Part shown: piece by piece, positions 1 to 5,110 of the stretch
How positions within the stretch are numbered: position 1 is the first letter of the stretch
How the letters are laid out: each line of letters starts with the position of its first letter
NCBI GenBank assembly: GCA_031256115.1
Contig: JAIRRF010000202.1
Span: forward strand, 1 to 5,110
Direction: 5' to 3'
Length of the DNA: 5,110 nt
DNA from: Treponema sp.
Lineage (GTDB): Bacteria > Spirochaetota > Spirochaetia > Treponematales > Breznakiellaceae
Position numbers and translations under genes: made by a program
Notes under the pieces: model-generated
What the model was told of the DNA's origin: nothing
Database searches by the model: none
Seen by the model: the letters and a program-made list of their open reading frames with translations, nothing else

Positions 1-1
1 A

Positions 2-454
2 AAAACGGTTTCCCTTCCTGCCCGTTTTGAAAAGCTGAACTCTGATCCTGTTTTTATTGCAGACGGCGCCCATACGCCGCAAAGCATTGGATTATGTGCT
101 GAAACTTTTTGTCAATTATTCGGAAACAGGGGTATCCTGCTTTTCGCCTGTGCGGCGGACAAGGACTATACATCAATGGCCGGATTGCTCCTGCCGCGTT
201 TTAGCCGCTGCATCATAACTTCGCCGGGAAACTTCAAAGCAAGCAATCCTGGGGCTGTTTATGAAGCATTCCGTTCGGCGGCAAAAACCAGAATCGGAAC
301 TTGTGTTCAAGAAAACATTTTTTATGCCCCCGATACTTTCGCAGCTATTGATGAAGCCCTAAAAACAGGAAAAGAAAAATCCCTTCCCATCCTGGGCTGC
401 GGATCATTTTATTTGGCAGCGGAAATACGAAAATGTTTGAAAATCAAATTGTAA
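2..454 (+). CDS. folC: FolC-type folylpolyglutamate/dihydrofolate synthase, C-terminal part (5' end outside window)
   Basis: The frame is open from the left edge (first full codon at base 2) to TAA at 452-454, giving the last 150 residues. Family knowledge: FolC adds glutamate to folates with ATP, in the cytoplasm, and belongs to the Mur-ligase fold. Seen here: a P-A-R-F-E stretch near residue 6, then an I-A-D-G-A-H-T-P block near residues 19-26 that matches the D-x-A-H-N-P signature opening the FolC C-terminal domain, with T in place of the usual N. A-D-K-D follows near residue 53, and a G-S-F-Y-L-A-A-E segment near the C-terminus matches the family's final G-S-L-Y-L-like block. The ATP-binding N-terminal domain is not in the window, so dihydrofolate synthase activity and full length cannot be judged. 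The gene converges on the rluA-like gene and overlaps it by 11 bp. Another Mur-ligase-fold enzyme is possible but less likely. Confidence 0.8.
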   Translation, partial: KTVSLPARFEKLNSDPVFIADGAHTPQSIGLCAETFCQLFGNRGILLFACAADKDYTSMAGLLLPRFSRCIITSPGNFKASNPGAVYEAFRSAAKTRIGTCVQENIFYAPDTFAAIDEALKTGKEKSLPILGCGSFYLAAEIRKCLKIKL

Positions 455-1112
455 ATTGTTTGCGTTTTCCCGTATCCGGATCATTAAATGCAATAGAAGA
501 TGCCCTTAGGGCCAGAAAAGCATCCATCCCCGGTTTTCCATATACCTGACCGCTTTCTTTCTTGTAATTCCCATAAATATAATCATTTACTATGGGTTGT
601 CCAATCCAGGCCATATGGCAGCGGATTTGGTGGCGGTAGCCTTTACTGATGCGGAGCCGGAAAAAACATTGATCCTCTGTTTTTTCGCAGGATAGAATTT
701 CCGTTTTGTAGATTGGATTTCCAACTGGAACAGGCCGTACTTCTTTCCTTCCTTTTCCATAGGGACGAAAGGAGCTTTCGATCACGGTCAATATTTTATC
801 AGTCTGCATTGACGCCGTAAGAGCTTCATATTCCTTAACGATTAAGCCTTTTTCCTGTTGGTCCACAAAAAACTTTAATGCTTTATTTGTTCTGGCGCAT
901 AAAACAAGTCCCTGGGTTTCAAAATCAAGCCGGTGGACCAGGCCCCCTTCAAATTTTTTGCGGCCATTGATCAACAAAATATCAGGAAACCGCCTGGCGG
1001 CCCAGTCCAGCAGGGTGTTTTCTTCCCCTTCTCTAAGGGGTGCAGTATGCAACCTGGGAGGTTTATACAATACCAAATATGAAGTATCCTCAGTGATTAT
1101 TCGAGGTTCCAA
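444..1112 (-). CDS. RluA-family RNA pseudouridine synthase
   Basis: This enzyme isomerises specific uridines to pseudouridine in rRNA or tRNA. From the TTG start the protein has 222 residues. It carries the RluA-family catalytic motif H-R-L-D-x-x-T at residues 60-66 with catalytic Asp63; Q67 replaces the serine or threonine common in RluA/RluD. A V-K-E-Y-E-A block (92-97) and a G-Y-R-H-Q-I-R-C-H-M-A block (158-168), followed by G-Q-P-I-V-N-D (171-177), match the family's later conserved motifs. There is no N-terminal S4 domain, so it resembles the short single-domain RluA class; the target uridine cannot be told. The start is uncertain: TTG at 1110-1112 has only a weak purine-rich region upstream, and the frame stays open upstream into the zinc-ribbon gene, so a non-ATG start nearer 1140-1151 is possible. 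It is probably cotranscribed with the ribosomal genes. The stop is TGA at 444-446. Confidence 0.85.
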   Translation of the reverse strand: MEPRIITEDTSYLVLYKPPRLHTAPLREGEENTLLDWAARRFPDILLINGRKKFEGGLVHRLDFETQGLVLCARTNKALKFFVDQQEKGLIVKEYEALTASMQTDKILTVIESSFRPYGKGRKEVRPVPVGNPIYKTEILSCEKTEDQCFFRLRISKGYRHQIRCHMAWIGQPIVNDYIYGNYKKESGQVYGKPGMDAFLALRASSIAFNDPDTGKRKQFTI

Positions 1113-1146
1113 TATCGGAGAAATCCAGAATTTTTCCGACAGGCCC

Positions 1147-1359
1147 CTAATCCTCTCTGGCAGCGTCTTCGACAGAAAGAGTAGAAAGGTTCTTTTTTCC
1201 GTGGGCCACCGCAGCTTTACAGGGTTTGCAGACCTTAATCTTGGTTTTGTTGGCTTCCAGTTCGTAGAGGATCTTTACGCCGTCCCGTTTGCAAAGGGGG
1301 CACATTCCCCTGGTGGTCGCCTGACCCCGGAGCCCCTTACCTCTGTGCGCCTTAGACAT
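1147..1359 (-). CDS. Small basic four-cysteine zinc-ribbon protein, function unknown
   Basis: A 70-residue protein starting at ATG 1357-1359 and ending at TAG 1147-1149. Seen: two CxxC knuckles, C-P-L-C at residues 20-23 and C-K-P-C at 44-47, 20 residues apart, a typical zinc-ribbon arrangement. The N-terminus (M-S-K-A-H-R-G-K-G-L-R) and middle are lysine/arginine-rich; I count 16 K/R against 7 D/E, so the protein is strongly basic. There is no signal peptide or membrane segment. The gene starts 3 nt after the rplQ stop, and its Shine-Dalgarno lies inside the last rplQ codons, so translation is very probably coupled to L17. Location, size and charge suggest an RNA- or ribosome-associated role, but that is inference. 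I do not recognise a named family; it may be a spirochaete-specific conserved hypothetical protein. It is a real gene given the start signal, the motif and the tight packing. Confidence 0.85.
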   Translation of the reverse strand: MSKAHRGKGLRGQATTRGMCPLCKRDGVKILYELEANKTKIKVCKPCKAAVAHGKKNLSTLSVEDAARED

Positions 1360-1362
1360 GGA

Positions 1363-1824
1363 TTACTCCTTTTTCCCTTTTTCCTGCTTTTCTTTTTCCG
1401 GCAGCTTTTTCCTGGCTTTTTTTTCCGCTTTTTTCGCCTTTTTGTCCTTTTCTTCGCCGGTTTTAAGGACATAATCCACCAGTTCAAGAATTACAATTTC
1501 CGAAGCATCCCCGGGTCTGGGCCCCAGTTTGATGATCCGCGTATAACCCCCCGGTCTGTCTTTCATCCTGGGTCCAATATTGGTAAAGAGCTTGGCTACC
1601 ACGGCTTCACTAAAAAGCCGGTTTGATGCAATTCGCCGGTTATGAACAGAATCAATTTTAGCTCGGGTAATCAGCCGTTCAGCGGTCCTGCGTACCGCCA
1701 GAGCTTTTGCCTTGGTAGTTTTAATCCGTTCATAGATAAAAAGGGATGTTACCATATTACGATGCAAAGCTTTCCGGTGGGCGCTACTCCGCTCCAGGGG
1801 ATTAAAACCTCGTTTATGTTTCAT
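1363..1824 (-). CDS. rplQ: 50S ribosomal protein L17 (bL17)
   Basis: L17 is a large-subunit protein located near the exit-tunnel end of the ribosome. From ATG 1822-1824 it has 153 residues. The start [10 protein letters not shown] is typical of the family, followed by [17 protein letters not shown] and the K-T-T-x-A-K-A segment (residues 36-42). The frame is open further upstream to an ATG at 1846-1848, but that start would add eight residues foreign to the family and has a Shine-Dalgarno only one base away, so it is rejected. The last 30 or so residues are a lysine/glutamate-rich tail, making it longer than E. coli L17 (127 residues). The gene overlaps the end of rpoA by 11 nt and is followed 3 nt later by the zinc-ribbon gene. 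Confidence 0.97.
   Translation of the reverse strand: MKHKRGFNPLERSSAHRKALHRNMVTSLFIYERIKTTKAKALAVRRTAERLITRAKIDSVHNRRIASNRLFSEAVVAKLFTNIGPRMKDRPGGYTRIIKLGPRPGDASEIVILELVDYVLKTGEEKDKKAKKAEKKARKKLPEKEKQEKGKKE
1366..1371 (-). promoter_or_regulatory. Ribosome binding site of the zinc-ribbon gene, inside the rplQ 3' end
   Basis: On the minus strand AAGGAG forms the last two sense codons of rplQ (Lys-Glu), just before the TAA stop, and lies 6 nt from the ATG at 1357-1359. Ribosomes ending L17 would be positioned to reinitiate, which supports both the start choice and coupling. Confidence 0.8.
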
Positions 1825-2869
1825 CTTCTTCTTCCTTTTGAGGAGCATTCCTGACAGCGTTTCTTAAAACATTAACATCGGTAATTCCCAGGCCCAGATT
1901 CCATTCCCTCAGCTTTTCCTTTATCTCCTGAAGAGATTTTTTGCCGAAATTCCGGGTTTTCGCAATATCATCTTCGGTTTTTCTGGTCAGCTCCCCAATA
2001 GTCTTAATATTGGCGTTTTTAAGACAATTGGAAGAACGAACCGAAAGTTCTAGTTCTTCCACCGGAGTATTAAGGATCTGCCGGATTCGTTCGTCATCGG
2101 GATCATCATCCAGTTCGGAGCCCAGGGAATTTTCATCAAAGTTAATAAATACGGAAAAATGATCCTTGGCGATTTTGGCCGCTTCCGCCAGGGCGTCATC
2201 CGGTTTAATGGTTCCGTCTGTCCAGATTTCCAGAACAAGTTTATCGTAATCACTTCGTTGCCCTACCCTGGTGGGAACCACCGCATATTTAACCTTTTTA
2301 ACCGGGGAAAAGATGGCATCCAGCGGAATGGTACCGATTACATCCACATAATGTTCGTTCACTTCGGAGGGAACATATCCTCTGCCCAAATCAATTTGAA
2401 TTTCAAACTCAACATGGGCATTATCCATTAGGGTCATTACATGGCGTCCTGGAATAAAAATCTCTACCTGCCCTTCTTTTTCAAAATCATCACTCTTTAC
2501 CACAGTTCTTCCCGACCATTCATAGGCAAGGACAACCTGTTCCTGATCCTGCTGCAGATGAAGCCTGATTTGTTTCAGATTGCTGATTACTTCCAGGGTA
2601 TCTTCCATTATGTTTGGAATACTTTCAAATTCACTGGAAATCATATGGGCATTTCCGTTTGTATCAAAAGAAGTAATTTTTACCGCCGTTATGGCATAGC
2701 CCTGTATCGAAGAAAGCAAAACACGCCGGAGTGTATTACCCACCGTCGTACCGAACCCGGGCTGGAAAGGACTTGCGATAAATTTACCGTAATTTGGCCT
2801 TATCTCGCCATGCTCGAAAGTAATACCTTTTGGACGTTTGAATCCTTGAAGCAGATTCTTCCTGGCCAT
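1814..2869 (-). CDS. rpoA: DNA-directed RNA polymerase subunit alpha
   Basis: Alpha dimerises to nucleate RNA polymerase assembly, and its C-terminal domain contacts UP elements and activators. The protein has 351 residues (E. coli has 329) and a good Shine-Dalgarno before ATG 2867-2869. The N-terminal domain shows Y-G-K-F-I-A near residues 27-32 and the dimerisation/assembly motif [17 protein letters not shown] near residues 38-54. The C-terminal domain includes V-R-S-S-N-C-L-K at 277-284 and G-K-K-S-L-Q-E at 309-315. By alignment with E. coli, the DNA-contact residues R265, N268, C269, K271, K298, S299 and E302 correspond to R278, N281, C282, K284, K311, S312 and E315, so UP-element recognition should be intact. 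The protein ends in an acidic tail (E-E-E-D-E-T) whose codons also supply the rplQ Shine-Dalgarno. The stop is TAA at 1814-1816. Confidence 0.99.
   Translation of the reverse strand: MARKNLLQGFKRPKGITFEHGEIRPNYGKFIASPFQPGFGTTVGNTLRRVLLSSIQGYAITAVKITSFDTNGNAHMISSEFESIPNIMEDTLEVISNLKQIRLHLQQDQEQVVLAYEWSGRTVVKSDDFEKEGQVEIFIPGRHVMTLMDNAHVEFEIQIDLGRGYVPSEVNEHYVDVIGTIPLDAIFSPVKKVKYAVVPTRVGQRSDYDKLVLEIWTDGTIKPDDALAEAAKIAKDHFSVFINFDENSLGSELDDDPDDERIRQILNTPVEELELSVRSSNCLKNANIKTIGELTRKTEDDIAKTRNFGKKSLQEIKEKLREWNLGLGITDVNVLRNAVRNAPQKEEEDET
1833..1836 (-). promoter_or_regulatory. Ribosome binding site of rplQ, inside the rpoA 3' end
   Basis: AGGA on the minus strand lies in the rpoA codons for its Lys-Glu run, 8 nt before the rplQ ATG at 1822-1824. 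This decides between that ATG and the upstream in-frame ATG at 1846-1848, which has an AGGA only 1 nt away. Confidence 0.7.
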
Positions 2870-2881
2870 GGTAACTTCTCC

Positions 2882-3517
2882 TTATTTAGAATAAAACTCT
2901 ACGATCATTTGTTCCCGAATGTCCGCCAGGTCCTTAATATCACTGCGCCGCGGAACAGCAAGGAACGTACCCTTCATCGTATCGGGATCCAGTTGAAGCC
3001 AGGGCATTACCCCGGATTTGCCGAATTCCTTAAGGGCTTCCTTAATTATAACCATATTCCTGCTGCCTTCCCGTATCTCTATTACATCTTCCGGTTTAAC
3101 GAAATAGGAAGGAATGTTTACTTTTTTTCCGTTAACCTGCACATGACCGTGAAGCACGATCTGCCGGGCCTGACTTCTTGAAGCGGCAAATCTTAGCCGG
3201 TAAACCACATTATCCAGCCGACGTTCCAGAAAAGAAAAAAGGTTCTCCCCTGTAATACCTGCCATACGCAGGGCCCGCTGGAAAAAAAACCTGAATTGCT
3301 TTTCCTGCATTCCGTAGGTCCGGCGGAGTTTTTGCTTTTCCCGGAGTTGTGTGCCGTAATCGCTCCGTTTTCCTATCCTTCCCTTGGGATCTTTTCCCGG
3401 AGCAGGACGCTTTTTATTTATTGCACACTTGTCACTCTTGCAGCGTTCCCCCTTAAGCATCAGCTTTTTGCCTTCTGTCCGGCAAAGGCGGCAAACAGGA
3501 CCGGTATATCTAGCCAT
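2882..3517 (-). CDS. rpsD: 30S ribosomal protein S4 (uS4), zinc-binding form
   Basis: S4 is a primary 16S rRNA binder that starts 30S assembly and, in several bacteria, represses its own operon. The protein has 211 residues, close to the usual 200-210. The start M-A-R-Y-T-G-P is typical of the zinc-containing form, with cysteines at C9, C12, C26 and C31 (C-x2-C-x13-C-x4-C). The N-terminal rRNA-binding region includes R-S-D-Y-G and L-R-E-K-Q-K-L-R-R-T-Y-G (about 51-69). The S4 RNA-binding domain begins near E98 (E-R-R-L-D-N-V-V-Y-R) and contains S-R-S-Q-A-R-Q and G-H-V-Q-V-N-G-K (about 113-131). ATG 3515-3517 is preceded by GGAG directly after the rpsK TAA, and the gap to rpsK is 10 nt. The gene lies in the canonical position between rpsK and rpoA. 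Confidence 0.98.
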   Translation of the reverse strand: MARYTGPVCRLCRTEGKKLMLKGERCKSDKCAINKKRPAPGKDPKGRIGKRSDYGTQLREKQKLRRTYGMQEKQFRFFFQRALRMAGITGENLFSFLERRLDNVVYRLRFAASRSQARQIVLHGHVQVNGKKVNIPSYFVKPEDVIEIREGSRNMVIIKEALKEFGKSGVMPWLQLDPDTMKGTFLAVPRRSDIKDLADIREQMIVEFYSK

Positions 3518-3527
3518 CGCTCACTCC

Positions 3528-3911
3528 TTATATACGGCGGGTTTTACGGGGTCTGCAACCGTTATGGGGAATGGGGGTTACGTCGTTGATCGACTTTACC
3601 TTAATACCAAGCACGCCCAGCTGCCTAATGGCGGATTCCCGTCCGATACCGGGCCCCTTTACATAAACATGGACTTCCCTAAGTCCCACCTGCAGGGCTT
3701 TTTGGGCCGCAGTTTCAGTTACGGTTTGGGCCGCAAAGGGAGTTGATTTTTTCGCTCCCCGGAAATTCAAACCCCCGGAACTTGCCCAGGAGATGGCGTT
3801 ACCCATAAGGTCCGTAATGGTTACGATGGTATTGTTAAACGTAGCCTGAATATAAACGTTTCCCTCGTAAACCGATTTTTTTTCTTTCTTCTTCTTTGAA
3901 GCAACAGCCAC
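3528..3911 (-). CDS. rpsK: 30S ribosomal protein S11 (uS11)
   Basis: S11 lines the platform of the 30S subunit near the mRNA exit and E site. The protein has 127 residues, normal for the family. Seen: a lysine-rich N-terminus, then [13 protein letters not shown] (about 23-35), a G-x-x-x-W-A-S-S-G motif, [13 protein letters not shown] (about 51-63), and the family-typical end [13 protein letters not shown]. The start codon is GTG (3909-3911), chosen for its strong GGAGG six bases upstream and because the product begins M-A-V-A-S-K. It is separated from rpsM by 46 nt, the longest gap in this operon, which holds an inverted repeat. Confidence 0.98.
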   Translation of the reverse strand: MAVASKKKKEKKSVYEGNVYIQATFNNTIVTITDLMGNAISWASSGGLNFRGAKKSTPFAAQTVTETAAQKALQVGLREVHVYVKGPGIGRESAIRQLGVLGIKVKSINDVTPIPHNGCRPRKTRRI

Positions 3912-3917
3912 TCAAAT

Positions 3918-3922
3918 CCTCC
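3918..3922 (-). promoter_or_regulatory. Strong Shine-Dalgarno supporting the GTG start of rpsK
   Basis: GGAGG on the minus strand lies 6 nt before the GTG at 3909-3911. No ATG in the rpsK frame gives a better family-length product, so this site fixes the non-ATG start. Confidence 0.85.
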
Positions 3923-3926
3923 ACAT

Positions 3927-3956
3927 TTAATTTAAAACCCAAGGTTATAAAATTAA
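3927..3956 (-). other. Imperfect inverted repeat (possible RNA hairpin) in the rpsM-rpsK gap
   Basis: In the transcript sense the gap reads UUAAUUU, then UAU, then AACC, a UUG loop, GGUU, UU and AAAUUAA. The outer 7-base arms are perfectly complementary, as are the inner 4-base arms, separated by a small UAU/UU internal irregularity. The hairpin would begin one base after the rpsM stop codon and end 4 nt before the GGAGG of rpsK. It lacks a trailing U run, so it is not a standard intrinsic terminator. It is mostly A-U pairs, so stability is modest. It could influence rpsK initiation, transcript processing or stability, or be chance in an AT-rich spacer. Confidence 0.4.
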
Positions 3957-3957
3957 G

Positions 3958-4323
3958 CTACTTTTTCTTTCCGGCCACGGTTTTCTTTTTACCCTTCCGG
4001 GTCCGTGCATTGGTCCGGGTCCGTTGTCCCCGCAGGGGAAGACCCTTCCGGTGCCGGAGTCCCCGGTAACAGCCTATGTCCATTAGCCGTTTAATATTCA
4101 GGGCAACCTCGGTCCTTAGGCGTCCCTCTACTTTGTAGTCGTTTTCGATCAGGTGACGAAGAACATTCAGTTCTTCCTGGGAAAGATCATTAATTCGTCT
4201 ATAGGGATCGATCTTTGCCTTTTCGCAGATTTTATCCGCACTGGATCTGCCGATGCCGAAAATATAGGTAAGCGCTATATTCACATGTTTGTTAGGAAGG
4301 TCTATTCCCGCGATACGTGCCAT
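3958..4323 (-). CDS. rpsM: 30S ribosomal protein S13 (uS13)
   Basis: S13 sits in the 30S head and contacts the P-site tRNA and the 50S subunit through intersubunit bridges. The protein has 121 residues (E. coli has 118). The start [10 protein letters not shown] is diagnostic, followed by a helix-two turn-helix region around [11 protein letters not shown] (about 19-29), the [13 protein letters not shown] segment (about 90-102) and a basic tail ending in K-K-K that would reach toward the P site. ATG 4321-4323 follows rpmJ by 7 nt. Its nearest AGGAG overlaps the rpmJ stop codon, so coupling to rpmJ is likely. The stop is TAG at 3958-3960. Confidence 0.98.
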   Translation of the reverse strand: MARIAGIDLPNKHVNIALTYIFGIGRSSADKICEKAKIDPYRRINDLSQEELNVLRHLIENDYKVEGRLRTEVALNIKRLMDIGCYRGLRHRKGLPLRGQRTRTNARTRKGKKKTVAGKKK

Positions 4324-4327
4324 ATTT

Positions 4328-4338
4328 CTCCTATCCTT
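4328..4338 (-). promoter_or_regulatory. Two overlapping-spaced Shine-Dalgarno elements before rpsM
   Basis: AAGGA (4334-4338) lies inside the last rpmJ codons, 10 nt from the rpsM ATG. AGGAG (4328-4332) overlaps the rpmJ TAG stop, 4 nt from the ATG. Both flank the optimal spacing, and both place rpsM initiation under the influence of rpmJ translation. Confidence 0.65.
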
Positions 4339-4444
4339 GTTTCTGCTTATGCTTGGGATTTTTACAGATAATCCGGATTACTCCGTTCCGTTTAATTACC
4401 TTACATTTGTCGCAGATCGGTTTAACACTGGTCCGGACTTTCAT
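4331..4444 (-). CDS. rpmJ: 50S ribosomal protein L36 (bL36), zinc-binding form
   Basis: This is a 37-residue gene found by reading the minus strand between secY and rpsM: ATG at 4442-4444, stop TAG at 4331-4333. The product starts [11 protein letters not shown] and carries C11, C14, C27 and H32, the C-C-C-H zinc-ribbon set of the C+ form of L36. L36 binds 23S rRNA as one of the smallest large-subunit proteins. A GAGGAG sequence precedes the start with a 6-nt spacer. It lies 19 nt after secY and 7 nt before rpsM. The arrangement secY-rpmJ-rpsM without adk, map or infA is informative about lineage. Confidence 0.97.
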   Translation of the reverse strand: MKVRTSVKPICDKCKVIKRNGVIRIICKNPKHKQKQG

Positions 4445-4463
4445 TCCTTGCTCCTCATTTCTC

Positions 4464-5110
4464 TTATAGATTCCTGCCCCGAAGCCGGCCTTTTCTTGTC
4501 AAGCCCTCGTGGTGATGCATCTTTAACAAACTTTCCACCTGGCTCATGGTGTCCAAATCCACACCTACCATGATCAACAGTGATGTACCGCCCATAAGAT
4601 ACGAAATGGAAGATGGAAAATTAAATAAATATTGAATTACCGTAGGAAGCACGGCAATTGCCGCCAAATACAACGCGCCGGGAAGAACAATCCGGTTAAG
4701 GATCCTGGTAAGGTACTCCTCGATTCGATCTGTCCTGATCCCCGGAATGGATCCGCCGTTCTCCCGGATATTCTTGGCTATTTCTAAGGGGTTAAGGGTA
4801 ACCTGCGTATAAAAATATGCAAAGAAAATAATAAAAAGCACATACAAAATATTGTAAAGCACTCCCCGGGGAGACAAAAGTCTGGATACAAGCCCCATCC
4901 ATGCCACATTCCCTCCAATCATCGAGGCAATCTGAACGGGAAAGGTGAGTATCGATGAGGCAAAAATTACCGGTATTACCCCGGAGGGGTTAATCTTAAA
5001 GGGGATATAGGTATTTTGCGCTCCGTACATTCGCCGACCAACAATACGTTTGGCATAATGGACGGAAATTTTCCGCTGCCCCTGTTGCTCAAAAACCACC
5101 AGGGCAACTA
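4464..5110 (-). CDS. secY: Preprotein translocase subunit SecY, C-terminal half (5' end outside window)
   Basis: SecY forms the protein-conducting channel of the inner membrane together with SecE and SecG. The frame runs from the right edge to TAA at 4464-4466, covering the last 214 residues. It begins at the end of a membrane segment and the cytosolic loop [12 protein letters not shown], matching the conserved SecY loop after TM6. Hydrophobic segments then correspond to TM7 (starting [10 protein letters not shown]), TM8 ([12 protein letters not shown]), TM9 ([12 protein letters not shown]) and TM10 ([11 protein letters not shown]). The long TM8-TM9 cytosolic loop contains N-P-L-E-I-A-K-N and G-S-I-P-G-I-R, the region that contacts SecA and the ribosome. 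It ends with a basic cytosolic tail. The gene is normally the last of the spc segment and is followed here directly by rpmJ. Confidence 0.98.
   Translation of the reverse strand, partial: VALVVFEQQGQRKISVHYAKRIVGRRMYGAQNTYIPFKINPSGVIPVIFASSILTFPVQIASMIGGNVAWMGLVSRLLSPRGVLYNILYVLFIIFFAYFYTQVTLNPLEIAKNIRENGGSIPGIRTDRIEEYLTRILNRIVLPGALYLAAIAVLPTVIQYLFNFPSSISYLMGGTSLLIMVGVDLDTMSQVESLLKMHHHEGLTRKGRLRGRNL

Noticed and set aside
375..396. CCCA-TCC-TGGG inverted repeat next to an A run, which reads as a stem and T run on the minus strand; possible terminator for the ribosomal operon inside folC
   Set aside because: The stem has only 4 bp and is separated from the T run by five bases. It also lies in folC coding sequence. 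Too weak to call.
502..512. GCCC-TTA-GGGC short hairpin downstream of the folC stop
   Set aside because: A 4-bp stem with no following T run, inside rluA coding sequence. Not a credible terminator.
1275..1487. Minus-strand lysine/arginine-rich 70-codon frame
   Set aside because: It is an out-of-frame reading of the purine-rich rplQ tail and the start of the zinc-ribbon gene. Both real genes are supported by motifs and start signals.
958..1626. Plus-strand open frame (222 codons) opposite rluA, the zinc-ribbon gene and rplQ
   Set aside because: It crosses three real minus-strand genes. Its phenylalanine-rich stretch is simply the complement of the lysine/glutamate-rich L17 tail.
1846..1848. 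Upstream in-frame ATG for rplQ giving a 161-residue product
   Set aside because: L17 proteins begin M-[KR]-H, which is the ATG at 1822-1824. The upstream codon lies deeper in rpoA and has badly spaced ribosome-binding sequence.
2441..3181. Long plus-strand open frame (246 codons) opposite rpoA and rpsD
   Set aside because: It is antisense to two unmistakable genes, spans their junction, and its product has no recognisable domain. It is a shadow of coding bias on the other strand.
3912..3926. Four-codon ORF (Met-Trp-Arg-Ile-stop) on the minus strand whose stop directly abuts the rpsK GTG
   Set aside because: It contains the rpsK Shine-Dalgarno and has none of its own at a workable distance (the sequence upstream is A/T only). 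Probably coincidence.

Overview
The window is the 3' part of the bacterial spc/alpha ribosomal-protein superoperon, read on the minus strand. Going in the direction of transcription (high to low coordinates) it holds the 3' part of secY, then rpmJ (L36), rpsM (S13), rpsK (S11), rpsD (S4), rpoA (RNA polymerase alpha), rplQ (L17), a 70-residue four-cysteine zinc-ribbon protein of unknown function, and an RluA-type pseudouridine synthase. A convergent plus-strand gene at the left edge is the 3' part of a folC-type Mur-ligase-family gene.

The organism looks like a spirochaete, most likely Treponema-like. secY is followed directly by rpmJ with no adk, map or infA between them, the RpoA N-terminus resembles treponemal alpha subunits, and a small CxxC protein follows rplQ. 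This is a judgement from recalled family resemblance; no search was run.

Packing is very tight. Minus-strand gaps are 19 nt (secY-rpmJ), 7 nt (rpmJ-rpsM), 46 nt (rpsM-rpsK), 10 nt (rpsK-rpsD), 12 nt (rpsD-rpoA), an 11-nt overlap (rpoA-rplQ), 3 nt (rplQ-zinc ribbon) and about 34 nt (zinc ribbon-rluA). Several Shine-Dalgarno sequences lie in or across the preceding stop codon, so translational coupling is likely along the whole row. No internal promoter or convincing intrinsic terminator was found. The rluA and folC reading frames overlap tail to tail by 11 bp, so there is no spacer for a terminator. No stretch longer than 300 bases lacks a gene.

Most products build or serve the expression machinery: ribosomal proteins of both subunits, the polymerase alpha subunit, the secretion channel and an RNA-modifying enzyme. 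L36, S4 and the small unknown protein all carry cysteine zinc-binding sites. The content is mainly core housekeeping. The points worth a second look are the uncharacterised zinc-ribbon protein coupled to rplQ and an inverted repeat that fills the only sizeable gap, rpsM-rpsK. No exotic system, mobile element, CRISPR array or RNA gene was seen.
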